From assembly GCA_030762175.1 (NCBI GenBank), contig CM060841.1:11506501-11570500 (forward strand): a DNA stretch of 64,000 nucleotides. Direction: 5' to 3'. This DNA is from Metallyticus violacea. Its lineage: Eukaryota > Arthropoda > Insecta > Mantodea > Metallyticidae. The notes beneath the pieces are model-generated. The model was not told where the DNA came from and did not search any database. It saw only the letters and a list, made by a program, of their open reading frames with translations. Below, piece by piece: positions 25,001 to 39,200 of this stretch (position 1 is the stretch's first letter; each line of letters begins with the position of its first letter). A program made the translations under genes and the position numbers.

Positions 25001-28000
25001 CTGCATAGTTATTAAAGTTCTGGTTGTTTAATAAGTGAAGAAGGTTCGCCACTTTTTGATTGTATCTCTCTATAAGTCTTCAGGATAAGTTATGCTTTTT
25101 CCCAAAGATTTAATACTTGTCATTACCTAACAATAGATAATCGTTCCATATTAGCAACAAAGTTTCACTTCAGCCTCCCACGTTTACATTTGGATTCTGA
25201 ATAATCCCCAGTGTGTGTAAATGCCTCCTGAACAGGTTTCAAAAATGAGCGATTGAGGATGTAATGGCAGGCTAAATCTTAGTTATTCTGGATGGCACCT
25301 ATCCACTTATACATAATCGCTGCATAGAATGAAGAATGTAGGACGCCTGTGATGAAATGGATGATGGAAGTTAAATAGGTACCGCTCTTTTAGGGTGGTA
25401 GGAGGTTCATCCATATGGGATGGCTGTGGCCTCGAGATATAGATACTACTGTCTTTACATAATAGATGAACGAAGTTCATGATAAGAGAGTGATTTCCCT
25501 ACTGAATTAATAAGATATCTTCAGTCGACTTCAATAGGACTTAATTTTATGTCAATGCAAGTGCAGTAACATTTCAGTTGCCCTAATAGGCAAAACTATC
25601 AAGAAAAACTAACAGTAGAACAGCATTGTGACAAAATGACAATTTGAAATTCACGTATCTTAAAAGCGCATTACCAAAAGTGGCATGGGTGCTTCAGAAA
25701 CACCTTAATGAACGTGAATTTAACAATTGGACTGTTTCTTAAAATATTTATATTTGTTTAAAATGTTTATTGATTTTATAAGATTTACATGTGCCCACAT
25801 TTAACAGAGCAAGATCCATAACCTATATATAACTATAAATGTTAATATATAGGTTTCATGTTATAATTATTACACACTGTAAGAATATATTCCTCTTTCC
25901 AATATAATACTTTTTCTTTTTGTACTTAGCCTCTGGAATCTTTATATGATCACTTCATAAAATCTCTGGAGTTTGTAAAGTTTATTCTGTATAATGAAGT
26001 ATATTGGTTAGAAGAAGAAGAAAATCTTCCAGACACCGGCATCCAAATCGAGCTGAAATATGATAAGCTTCTCACCCCTCCTCCACATTCGTTCCTGGAG
26101 ATACTTGCACATATAAATAATTTCATCTCTATCAACCATGCCCATGCCTTAACACGTGTATGCAGAGAGAATGATTAGTCTATTATAAATAGAGCGTTTA
26201 CAAGACTACTTTTCTCAAGTGCAGTGATTGAAAGCACCCTTTAAAACAAACGAAACGGAACAATACTTTTTTTTTTTTTTTCCAACCTTCCATATGAAGT
26301 TGTTAATGGAATTGAAAATCAGTTCTCTGTTAGATTCTTTGAGTTGTAATTCCATCGGACGTTCATTGTCCTCAGATTTTATTCGTAATTCCACATATAG
26401 ACTACCAGAGAGGTAGCGTATGTCTTGATAGCAATTTCCGACGTTGCTTCACGCAGTTCTGGAATGCCAATCCTTCCGGAAACGCAGGGAAGACAAAGCA
26501 CATGGAAGCTGATGACGCCACACTAACGCGCCGCGAAAAGAAAACCTGTTTCTTTGTTGCCTCATCAGGCACTTGGAACGGAATTGCACGTTTAATATTC
26601 GAGCAAAAATAAACAAAGATCGTAAAGTGCTTGACCGCAATTAGCGAAATAGGAAATACTCACTGGAGTCATACTAATGTTGAAATAGTTCAGTGTTACT
26701 CAGCCTCGTTGTAGGTTTCCCACGTTTTTCGGAAGTGACACATCCTAAACCGTCTAACGCTGTGTTACTGTATAATATTCTGTTGCTAGAGTCCGAGCTC
26801 CAGTTACTGGAGATTACCTGTCCGCGGATTCGATTCCATTCCTGTGTAGAGGATTCTCATTTGCTGTAGTTCCCCCTGACGCCCTTAATCCGAGCAGTTT
26901 GTAGGCTTAGATTTAAGTGGAAAGTTCTCCTGGCGCCTCATTTGGCACTCCTATTTATCCTTTTATCTCCTTAATGTGCCCCAGTATCAGAAGTGAGTTA
27001 CATCTCCACCATTGTTTACCAGGTGACGGCACTAGTAACAAATCTGTTATAAATAGCACGCACATTAACTCTTTAAGATTACTTTCCAGAAAGAAAGGCC
27101 TAATGGAGAAGTTCTGCTACTGGCATATAACATTTTATCCTTACACTTTACTTTTTTAGGTCAGCGAAGAGAGTTTGTTTAACTTCACTATACGCTTAAC
27201 AATGAAAACTAATTAATAAATGAAATGCATTTTTCGCCTCCATTAGGTGATAAGGATAGCTACTCATTCTCCCTGTTATTCTTTTCTACTACGCAAGCGA
27301 TATATCAGGAGACAGATATCCTGCGCCTCCTGACGCACAGACAGCAAAGTGAAGCGGTGAAACTGGGCAACAGTTTCCATTCTAGTCCCTTTCGCATTAA
27401 AACAAGGGTGTTCAATTAACTTCCCCAAAGTTTTGAAATGCTGTGAAGCGTATGACTTATTTTAATACGTAATAAGCTGACATTTTATGTGTAAAGACGT
27501 AAAAAGATGTTGAAATGTTTGGAGGCTCTTTACTAGCTAACAGCAATCGCTCCTGGTCTATAAATATTAATATAGATTTTTGCGGATTATTGAAAATTAA
27601 GAAAATTTATTTAATACAAGACTCAATTTGCTGATGTAATAAATTATTTAGCGATTAACTGTCTACATTGCCTTCTTTAGAAAATACAACAGATCAATTC
27701 ACGGTAATTGATTCACTTCTGAATAAGCAACACATCAGCTGAAATAAAAATAAAATAGAAAATAATTTAAATTAGATTATTAGATTTCCAGTGAACTAAT
27801 TAGTAGATTTAGAAAAATGCTTGAACACTTCAAAATCGGGCTCTTCTTTGCCAGTTGAAATGCATATCTTAAAAGAAATATTTAGCAGTAGTATTTTAAG
27901 TTTCAGCGAACATTTCTCCAGAACTAACACCCTAGAACTGGCTATATCTTACACATTACGAACGAGAACAGAAAATTGCTCTTCGTTCATTTATTTCCCC

Positions 28001-28783
28001 TTAAAGTATAATAATTGTGTATGTCAACTTTATTTTTAGAACGCGATAGCAATTAACATATCGCTGAAATCTTTATAGGAACTTAAGAAATAATTTCTTA
28101 TTTTGTTTATTTTGGGACTTACAGGAATGTTTTTGCCACATTTGGGCGACTTGTGGTATTTTTACAAGTTATGGGCGCATCTTAATGAGGTAAATCCATC
28201 AATTAAAAAAAAAACTTTGGCAAAAAGCAGAAAAATTTTATAAAAAGAACCACGATGAGTCCTTGAGTTGAACGTCTCAAAAACTGCAATTTAACGATAA
28301 AAAAACTTGTATGAGAAATCTTTGGATATAAAGAGACTATATGTAAGCACAACGAATGAACTTGAACTATGTATGTGTGTTAAATTTATCAATTTAGTGG
28401 CGTTGATTGTCCTTGCGTTACCGATGTAACGAAGGATGTTACGGGGAAAAATGTTTTTGTGGTGTCTGTTAACGGCACTTCTGTGTGCCATTTAATACTC
28501 ATCGATCTGCAACTATAGCCAAAAACTCTTCAGAACTGTTTAATTAGTCATAAATGTTCTGTAAGCACAATCAAGAATTCTTTGTCCATTAGCGAAATGT
28601 CATTTGGACATTCGTTCAGTGCCAACTAAAGTTTCAATATTTCAGCCACATTAAGGGACACCGACAAGAATTGACTTCCAAAATCGGGAATTCTTCCACC
28701 CAGCCTTAGGCTATGTTCTACCTCTACATGACACACTCCCATTTTTTCCTACACTTCCTTTTTCATATTCTTTTATACAATAG
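22066..28783. other. Unassigned intergenic DNA
   Basis: No supportable gene. Noted: a G-run near 23,780; a T-run at about 26,268-26,282; a mildly GC-richer, CpG-bearing patch at 24,160-24,480 with TCAGT near 24,207, possibly an initiator; another such patch at 26,430-26,600; and a B-box-like GGATTCGATTCC near 26,826 that may be a SINE relic. Confidence 0.4.
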
Positions 28784-28793
28784 GTATTTACGG

Positions 28794-29059
28794 TATTTGA
28801 ATAGTGTTTAACGCCCTTTTTTACTACTGAGGCACCACAGGCGGTGAACACTGGTGATATATGAAATGAAATATTCCGAAAGGATTTTTTTTAAGGAAGG
28901 AAACGTTTCAGGCCTATATTTAGGGTACCTCCCCGGCATTTGCCAGTTATGAAGACCGAGGAAAACCTGAAAAAACCTGTCAGGGAGGACGGTCCTGGCG
29001 GGATTCGAACCCCAGACCTCCCCTCTCACGAGTCCGTGCCTTAACGACCTCGGCCACCC
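28794..29059 (-). mobile_element. SINE-B copy with target duplication
   Basis: Second tRNA-derived family, unlike SINE-A. Read on the minus strand, the head is GGGTGGCCGAGGTCGTTAAG ... GACTCGTGAG ... GGGTTCGAATCCCGCC, resembling a class II (Ser/Leu-type) tRNA. A body containing TTTTCCTCGGTC and GCCGGGGAGGTACCCTAAA follows, then TGGTGCCTCAGTAG and an end at AACGCCC/TTAAAC. GTATTTACGG flanks it at 28784-28793 and 29060-29069. The second copy is at 58357-58634 in the other orientation. Confidence 0.9.
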
Positions 29060-29069
29060 GTATTTACGG

Positions 29070-30140
29070 CGGTGCGCAGATATGAATAAAACAGCTTTTT
29101 AAAACGCCCTTTCGCAATGATCTCTTCGTTCATAGTGCCTATTTTTAAAACAGAAATAATCACTGTTACTGATATATATTAAGACTTCCTGGAAAGTGTT
29201 TATTGGTAGTCATGACAACCATGTTATCTACAAAGAGCTATCGGAAAGAATGCCGATGGAATTATGTGTATAGTTTAGAGATACTAAAATACTTTAATGA
29301 AGTTCCTAACTGCTTAGTAACCATTTCCATAGCGCATTGAATATTATTGCTACTTCTGTTTTTTGTATCGTGCGAAATCAAGAAGGGCCAGCCAGGTATA
29401 GCATTTATTTAATGCAATTTTATCAAAGTTGTGTGCTGCTGCGCAGCATTAGAAATCATAAAACCCATTGTTTATCAATGTAGCCACAGATGGAAATGAA
29501 AATAAATCATAAATAAACTGATATGACATATACATATAGTTAATGTACTATTTATAGAAGAATTGCTTCATCGTGAATATTACCCGTATCGGTGCGTTAC
29601 CGTCGGCCAGTCAAAATAACTGTAGACAGCTAATGGCTGGTTGCTGCAGTCATTTAACCTTTTCATTTTTTTTCTTTTATGTCTTGTTTAACGTTATATG
29701 CCAACTGCAAACTGATGTTGAAACTATATGCTAAATTAATTTATAGTCAGTTGAATTTTGGCAATGTGGAAACAATTTCAAACTGAAGGGGGAAAAATAA
29801 AAAGTCCATGTTGTTCCAACTTACATGAAAAATTAGTTGATCAGAAGAGAAGATGATTCACTACCACTGAAGTAAAACAAAGGGTTTGCTTTAAATTTAG
29901 AAAAAGTTTTGCTGAGAATTATTCCCTTCCTCTGCCTATACTATCTATTAAGACATATTTCTTAATTTGCTGCTAGTAATGTTATATCTTTTTATGGAAT
30001 TGTGCATAGTTTCACAGTTTCATGTAATAAACAATAATTTTGGAAATTATTTGCTGGGAACATTTAATAAAAAAGTTTGCTAATTTTCAGTTTTAATCGT
30101 GTTTCTTTACCTAATTTTTCTCCTTAACTACCTATTCCAG
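29070..30140. other. Sequence upstream of the first recognised CFAP251 exon
   Basis: AT-rich, ending in a pyrimidine-rich acceptor (CCTATTCCAG) at 30140. The transcription start and any upstream non-coding exon were not found. Confidence 0.5.
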
Positions 30141-30305
30141 TTTATGGCATTTTCAAGCATGTCCAACAGTGCTGAGGAACCGCATCTATCAGAATCATCT
30201 GTCAGATCCAGATCATTATCTACACTTGATATCAATGCTGAGGGACTGCCAAATGAAGAAAAGAATGGCGACAAGCAAAAGAATGAAGCTGACCTTACTC
30301 CATTT
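30141..30305 (+). CDS. CFAP251: CFAP251 exon 1 of those seen (N-terminal)
   Basis: The acceptor CCTATTCCAG precedes TTTATG; the ATG at 30144 is in frame with all later exons, and a second in-frame ATG is at 30162. It encodes the low-complexity acidic start (AEEPHLSESS, later NEEKNGDKQKNEADLTPF) and ends at CCATTT/GTATGT in phase 0. Because an acceptor precedes it, a 5' untranslated or coding exon should exist upstream. Confidence 0.75.
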
Positions 30306-31223
30306 GTATGTTTATGTCCTTTATTACTTTGTGTGTCTCTGTGAATGAAGGAGAAATACAAATTTTAAGATATTATAGTGCCAGTCTTTGTTTTAGAAGA
30401 GAAAATATTATTAAAAATGTGCTACATGATTATTTATTTCTAATAAGAAAGAAAGTTTACATCAATTAAAGATTAGAAAAAAAACACTAATTTTAGAATC
30501 ATCTTATTTTTGTCAAGTAAATGTTATCTCATGGATTAGACTTTATGGCAGCTCAAGATATATTTACCTTTAGCACCTTCTAGTATTTCTTTTTGGGCTA
30601 TGTTATAATCATTATTTGCACATGTTCAATCTGACCTTTGCAACATATTATGATTATAATAAAATTAATCCTATGTTGTTTACTCTATTCAGTTTTTCTA
30701 TAATGGCAGTAACACTGCAGTTACTTTAGATGGTATAAATCTACTTTATTTTCTTATTTGTTTCAGAATATACACTATACTGTACAGAAAAACATCTAAA
30801 TCTTTAAGTATATGTTCAGATATTTGGTGATTAACAATTTAGAAGATTGTTATTGTAATACTTTTGTTACCTTTTGGCCATAAGCTCTTTGTATTACTTG
30901 ACAGAATAGAAAAGAAATGTAATATTTAAAGTATGGTTATTCAAAATTTGATTTTATTATCCACATTTTGGAGATCAAGTTTTGAATTGTCAAATTTCTT
31001 AAAGCTTATAAATGACTATAAGGTTTTATTTTTACAGATTTATATATACATTGAATCTACATATAAGTATTCTAAAGCTCTAATAGCCTTATGATATATC
31101 TGTCACCTTAAGTAAGAAACAAAATTACAGAAAACAAAGGAAAAAAATCCAATTAAAAATTCTAAGTAACATTTTATTATTAATGGTTTTTAGACAGGCA
31201 GGTATCTCAAAATATAATCATTT

Positions 31224-31314
<91 letters not shown>

Positions 31315-34300
31315 GTACATATTAATCCTAATCTTATATATGATAATGCGCTCTAGCTATTTTATAATTATGCAAGCTTAGTCTGCTTATGTAAGTTGTG
31401 AACATGAATGGCAAAAATCATCATATTCATATATGTTTTGCTAGTAATAAATCATCCAATCAACAAAAAATATAGCAATGGCAGAATAAATGTAGGCTGC
31501 CTGATGAAAAAAATTTATTTTTGTTTTTAATGACTATAATTGCAAGAACATCTTCCCTAGATATTACAGAGAGAATAAACTCATTTTTTATCCTTTTTTT
31601 TTTTTTAATTTACTGTCAATTTTCTAAAAGGGAAATGTTGCATCAGAAATAACCCTTTGTTGTACAACCTGTTTGAGTACTGATTCTTAAATTTTTTTTT
31701 CAGGTTCTTTCTTGGAGTTTTGGCCTGAACAAGAGTGTTTCACCAATAAATCTTACCATGCCTAATTATCCTGTAATGCTATATGCCTCATCTCATGCCG
31801 GGGTGCTTTATAATTATAAAGAAAATAATATGAAACTTCTTCAAGGACATGTAAGTTATAGTTTTAGTGTTAAAAATGTTTGTTTTTTCATACAATTTAT
31901 TTGAAATCCACTTTTTTATTATTATGGCATACTTATGAAGTGCATCACAGATACTGATGTGTTAATGATAGAGATTCTTCCATAATGTAAGCAATTTGAA
32001 TCGACTAATAAAGTAAAAGAATCTCTCAGATGGTAGTGAATTTATATTTCTTTCAATTCAAATTAATATAATTGTGTTATAACATTTGATGTTGCAGCAA
32101 AATGAAGTTGTGAGCATATCTGCTGATGCACAGGGAAAGTGGGTGATGACAGCAGATAGAGGAGATGACAGTGCTGTTATTGTTTGGGATGCTGAAGCAT
32201 GGTAAATTGTAAATATTTATTGAACTTAACTGTTTAATTGTATTCTAGTAGTATACAAATTAGCATAAAAGTATAAGGCAACCTATGATTTTCCTTTTAA
32301 CCTGAAAAAGATCATGTTAGTTTGCAGTTTTTCATTTAAATAAATGTTTCCATAATGCTATTCATTCCTATAATTACTGAGCTGCCTTTGCACAGTCTTA
32401 TACTACAGCAATTCAACTACATGCTTACTGCTAGCAAGCTTCCACAACTGCCATAGCAATGAACAAAAGGTAATTAACAGATTCTTTTGGTATATGATAA
32501 ACATTAAGGAATTACTCAGAAAGAAAATTAGACATATCATAATGTAAGCATGAGTGCTTCAGACCAGATTATTTAAGGAATTGTTCATAATTGAAGTTCT
32601 GAACTGCAGAACATTGTAAGTCCACCAAAAGTTTTTCTATAGCAACAGAAAAAAAAACCCTATTTTATTGAAGTCATTTTTGGTCAGCATGTCATGCTGT
32701 CTTTAACATTCTCTGAACATTTTAACCATCTAGCATGCATACTTTCAGAGGAAATTATTTATATATGGCTTTGAACTCAAGAGTTTTTTTGAAGACACAA
32801 TTAACATTTATTTTGGAAAAACAAAGAAAGTTTATTCAGTATAATATCTTGGACAACATGAAGTTTTATGGTATTAAACAGAAAGATAATATTTGAAAAT
32901 AGGGAACAAATTCCAAATAATTTCTTTAATGGAGGATTTACTTAATTCTTAAATCAGTTCTTCTTCTTTTTCATCCATTGCTGTATTTTCAAGTGGAAAA
33001 TATATGGTGATAGATGAATAGAAGGCTGCATCTTCTGGTGATAAACACTTAACTAGACTCATAAATAATTTGTTATATGATACTATATTTCACTGTGAAA
33101 ATCCCAAACTATTCAAATTTAGACTTAATTAGACATTTCAAATTTTCTAGCTTTTTGATTTTATTAGCAGTGTATTAGCATGCAAGGAAAGTTGCCTAAA
33201 ATCACGTGCCAAGAAGGATTTTTCTTTCAGAAATATGTTATGAAATGTATTCCTAGTTTCTGCAACTTCCCTGAAAACTTATTTGATTAATTACATATCT
33301 AATAATTTAAAAAAAGCACTTTTATCACTGCATTGTACTGACATTTATGACACTGACTTAAATGATTTTTTTTATTTGTTTTTTACGGATGTTCTTTAAC
33401 ATCACAGGTCATCAGCTTCCCATTCTATTCAGGGCATGAAACGGCCAACAAATTTTGCTCAGAGGCCTCTTCTTTCAGGCTTGAGGTTCTTTATCATGCC
33501 GTAAATGTATGACAAAGGACCCATGGCTTTACTTCCCTTCTGAAGGAAGCCATACTTACAATTTTTATGCCTGAAAAGACTTAAATGATGTTTATATTCG
33601 TTGAAGTCATCAGTTGAAATTTTCTTCATTCTTTGCAGTATCTTTGCATTCTCCTGGAGTTCCTAGTTTTTCTTTCTTTATTTTGAGTTTTTCAATTTTT
33701 GAAAATTTTCTTTCCAGTAATTGTTACCTTTCAATTCAATTGTTACCATTTGAATCTTTCAGAAGCAATCAGAATTATAAGGAATGAACCATTATTATAC
33801 TTTTGTTCTGGCCATCACAACTATAGGAGAAAAAGTAGAGAGAGCTAATATCTGCAGGCAATACATTTTTATTATAGTTATTTAAGCATGATCCACTTCA
33901 TTAGCACAAATATGTTCATGTTTTTCATCCCACATGAGCATTGTGCTTTTTGTTCATTTTGCTCTATGAACATAAAAGTTGAATTCTCACAGTTAATTGA
34001 GGTAGAATATTCCATTCAAGGGCAGTTAAGTGCAATAAATTCACAATAACACCAAACATTAAATTTGCATGGAAAAACTGAAAAAGTTCATGGATTATGT
34101 ATATTATTTAGAAATATTTGTTGTCATTACAGAGTATACGAATTGAACTTTGGCAGCCATATCATCAGGGGGATAACTCTAGACATGTTCATTCAATTTC
34201 ATAAAATATAGTGAAAATGAACTAAAAGTGGGCTTGGGATGTTTTTTCTACTCACATAGACATATATTAACATTCTTCCATGATATTTCTCTGAACAACT

Positions 34301-36240
34301 TCTTAAACATTTCCTGTGTTCAGAACTTACTGATAGAGGCTAATAGAAATCCTAGGATATGCCAAACTTTTGTTTGAGAATCTTTACCAATAGATTCCTT
34401 CCATTGCACCCTTGTTATAGTGCATTTCATGATAAATGAGTTATCAAAACATATACAGTACAACAGTTGAAAATAGTATTAAAAACATATACAGCACAAT
34501 AGTTGAAGATAGCTTTTAAAACATATACAGCATGAAAGTGTTAACTTAAAAGAAGTTTGTTAAATATAGAAATAAGTTGGTATTGGGTGACAATAACTTC
34601 GCTAACTGGTTAATTCATCAGAACATGTTTCAAGAGTGTTCGCTCTCATTTTCAGCTGGGGGCCAACTTATTTGTATGTGCACACACACATACACGCACG
34701 CACGCACGCACATGCACATACACACACACATTTGATTTTTGGATCTGCAGTGCCATTGTTGATGCTGTAATGGATGAAAAAAATAAGAGAAACTTTGAAT
34801 AGCTTATAATCAGAAGGCTGTGAAATTATGACTGAAAAATAACTGTTAACATATAGAGAAGGAGATTATCTTCCCAATTTTCATGAGAAACACCTCACTT
34901 TTAATGAATTATGTAAATCATGTGTGTAAATAAGTAACCTATAATCAATATTTTCTCAAAAACAACTTCAAAATAGACAAAACAACACTAAACCTTTTTT
35001 GTTCTTTTAATCATACATATCCTGCCTAAGGAAAGTTATAGGTCCCTTCCACCTGTATTGTAGATTTCCAAAACAAACTTTGAACTGGAAACTTTGCAAA
35101 AAAGTTCTAGTCAACAGATGAAAAAAATATTAGATTTAAGCCATAGGTAAATTGGTATTCAGATCAGTAAATTAACAAAAGCATGAAGCATAAACAATGG
35201 AGATATAAAACAAATAATAGGGAAAAATCTTTTGGTTGATGCACATCATCCCAGCAACATTGTAAACAAATTGTGAAAGTACCATAATTTATAATCAAGA
35301 CACTGTTATATAGCTAGCTAAACATATTCTTTATTAAACTAATATTTAATTCAAATAAGTGTACTTACAAAGCTGTTGACAATGGAGTGGTATATATATA
35401 AACAATGTATACAGTTTTTTTCACACTAACTCCATTCACTTACATAAATTTGGAACATATGTTTCGGGAGCGATCCCTCCCATCTTCAGCCTGTTATGTA
35501 AGTGAATGGAGTTAGTGTGAAAAAAACTGTATACATTGTTTATATAATATTTAATTTCTTCATAAAATGTATTTCTTGATCTGACTTAAAGAATTACAAG
35601 CAATAATACTTTGAAATGTTTCATGCCTACAGCACACCAATCTGTACACTCTTCAGCAATGAAGAAATGAAATTAGCTGGTATAAGTCCTGATGCAAAAT
35701 ACCTTGTTATAGTCAATGGTGAAGAAGCACTGAATATTGGATTATGGTTATGGACTTATGGAAAAGATACACCAAATGGTAAATAACATCTACAATGAAT
35801 GTCATATGAAGTATTCATAACCTATCAGTTTAATGTCCTAAAATGCCTTTTTCCTCCTATGGCAAGTGATGTTAAATATTTCTACTTTATTTCACTGTAA
35901 CATTAACGATAACATTTTAGTTTTTACCAGGATTTCTGTCCTGGAATCATAAGGGAGAAAAAGTACTTAACTAGCAATGCAGCAAGTGTACTGTAAATAG
36001 GTAAGGTTTTACTGTCAGTTTTATTGGAACTAACCAGCAGATTAACAAGATTTAATAATGGTATACTTTAACAGATATGTATTAAACAATAAAAAATCAT
36101 ATAAAATTATGAGTAAAGCAAAAAGTACATATTATAGAACATCTACTGAATTAACTCTTTTCATTTGGATCTTTCTTTGTTTTTTCCTCCCTCCCCCTCT
36201 CCCTCCCTCCCTTTCTCCCTCTTTTCTTTCTTTCTTTCTT

Positions 36241-36275
<35 letters not shown>

Positions 36276-39200
36276 CTAGTTGATGTTAAAACTCGGCAAT
36301 GTGGTTACTGAGATAAATTGGCCATGTCTGCATTTAAAGTTGGAGCAATATGTAGTACTAAGGAATTTTTGGATAAAGAAGTATTTGGTTGAATTAAAAT
36401 AATATTGTAGGATAATACATATGTGCCTATTATGGAAGGTTAATGGTCTGCAAGACTGATACTATATTATAATTGTATAGGTAATCAACTTTGAGCAATA
36501 CAAGTTGTGCCATACTATCATATTCCTTGGGTACAATTCAGCAGTTATAATGGAACAGGCAGGGTCCACTCAGCCTCGTGAGGATAATTGGGAAGCTGCC
36601 TGATGGAGAAATGGCATTCTCTGATGTATAAAGCCTCATGATAGGCAACCAATGGGGTATCTGCATGCTGATCACATGCTCCCCTGCAATACTGCTCTCT
36701 GTCAATGAAGTGTAAGACAGATGTAGAGAAAGCATAGGTAATTGCTACTGATCATGGCCCAATCTTGGGTTGTAGCACCATAGAAGAAGAAAAATGGAAC
36801 AGCATCTACCTCACATCTGTACCATAATGTCATTTTTAACAGAATGAATACGTTAAGTCAGCTCTATTCCTGAAGATTTATCTCAGTCTTACAGCACATA
36901 CAGAGATAAGGAATTAATTCATTTATTTGTCATAACTAAACATGTTTTGATGAAAGATAGTTAGCTAAGAAATTGGTCTTGAATAATTGTTATTTTATAT
37001 TTCAGATGCTCTTATTTTGGAAGATTTCACAGGAGATGTAAAGGAAATAATATTTAATTTGGAGGACACATCACAATTTATGCTGATAGTAGAGAATAAC
37101 ATTGTTTTTATAAAATGGGTAAGTTGTAAACTGTTCATGTACTTTTAATTTTTAATTAAGATAAATCTTATAAACATTATACTAAATATGGGAATTTTAT
37201 AACACATCTTTCATGGTTTTGTCACCATCAAAGCATCTTGTGGCTTGGCAATCAGCGCAGTAACTTCAAGCAAAGCGGATGCAATATCTGCACAACTTAT
37301 TTAAATTCTCCAATTACAATGAAAATAAGCACTTTCCTTATATGAGCGATGTTCTATTATATTACACATTTATGACTTTTTTTAAAAAAATTATCATTCA
37401 CACGCGTTAGTTCATCTTCTGAAATTGAGTCATTTTCACTTTGAAAGCATATAAGAGCATTGTTGTCCATGAATTAAAACAGGTAATCCTGATATATGGA
37501 AAATTTTGTAATCACATGTTATGAAGGGTTAATGATTTCAGTTTCAGTTTTATTCTACCATTTGCAATATTATTTACAAAACATCATCAATATTATAAAG
37601 AATAGAATACATGTTTACATTACAATTGAACAGGTAGATATAAATACAGATCTGAATAAATATAGATACATAAAATAGCTAGAAAACATATGTTTACATT
37701 ACAATTAAAAAATTACATCTATATACAGATCTGAACTTAGAAACCAAATGCAAGAAAATTATATTCACTCATTTTTTTCCCTCTTTGTATTCATTAATTT
37801 AGTAAAAAGCAGTTTATATCAGATAGCTCTTTATTACATTAATATTCTTCACATATTTCCTTAATCGAGTGAGGTAAATGATTGTATAGATTTTTTGCAA
37901 CACTTTCAATACATTTGGAAATTAATGATCCCCTTTACTTATTTCTAAAGTAGTTCTGTTTTGTTCTTATCTTATGTTCATGAATACTATTTTTTTCTTC
38001 AGTGGATGGAGTAATTGATCCACCCTTAGTATTCTTTACTGACGAAGCATGGTTGCTTTTATGTAAGCATGTTTTGTAATAGGTATTGGAGTTTAGAAAA
38101 ACCTTGTTTTTTACACAAAACCCTCTTGCATGACAAGAAAATCTATTTATGACATGCTGCTGATGAACCGGGGACTGGGGGGGGGGGGGTCTGATGCAAT
38201 CAAGGTGGAAATTTTGTTGTTTATTTAATTATTTAGAATTTAAATAAAGGGTTAGTATGAAATTATTATTGTATTAAAATTTTCTCTAATCATGAGAAAG
38301 TAGACCTAAAATGGCCTGGGCAAGATAGGTGGAGACCCCTTGTAGTTTGTATTTTTCTTAGCATTTTCAATAAATTTCAAATTTCAATTTGTGGTATGTT
38401 GTAAATGCATACAGCTTAATAGGGCCTATCTTTTTTGAGAATACTATAAATGCAGAATGGCATTTTTTTTTATTTATGAGGGAAGTTGAAAAATAAGATA
38501 TATGGAACAAACTCTCATACATTAGAAGAACTGAAAAAAATATCAGGCGAGAAATTGACTCAATTTCTGAAGAAAAATTTATGTTCATGAATGGGATCAT
38601 TTTATTTTTTAAAAAGATGCCAGAGATATATGGATGTAGCAGAACATTTCCAATATCTTCTGTAAAGATATGTGCTAATTTTTAGTGTAATTGTTGTTGT
38701 ACTTGCAAGAACCTGAATCATTTGTATGGATGTTGCATTCTCTTTGCTAGTTACTGCTCTGACAGCTACCAGCTGTCATGAAATGGGTGAAAGGCTCAGT
38801 ATTAAAGAAAAACAACTGGCCTATAAATGTATTTTTAAAGCCTATTGCAATATACTTGTCCTCATTCTATATCAAAACTAAAATAAGAACTAATAATATA
38901 TAGGTATATATATATGGAGGAGGCAAATTATTGTCATAAAAGAACCCCCTGGAAGTTATTTCATGTACTAGACATTTTTAAATTTGATGATATGCTTCAA
39001 ATAGAAAAAAACTGCTTCCCATCCTGTAAATCTGACTTTAAACCTGGGTGGGAAAATTGTTTGATAAAGGTTTTTACATGTTGGAAAGGGAAACAATGAG
39101 CATAGTTATATATTTTAATTATGTTAATTTATGTTTCATTGTATTATAATATATAAACATAGCATATTAAATAAAATAACATTGTTGTCTCTCATGAGTA

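Noticed and set aside
26760..26900. Possible further SINE head (GGATTCGATTCC)
   Set aside because: Only the B-box-like word is convincing; no body or second copy in the window.
30128..30361. Minus-strand open frame opposite CFAP251 exon 1
   Set aside because: Shadow of the coding exon; the plus frame fits the splice signals and the family protein.
34446..34538. CRISPR-like or PLE terminal tandem array
   Set aside because: Contiguous 36-bp tandem units without spacers in an animal intron; too short and too diverged from the PLE termini to link them.
36058..36279. Plus-strand open frame ending in Pro/Ser/Leu repeats
   Set aside because: Created by the pyrimidine microsatellite of intron 4.
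36520..36830. GC-richer block in intron 4 as an extra exon
   Set aside because: No open frame in CFAP251 phase with splice sites; more likely an unassigned decayed repeat.
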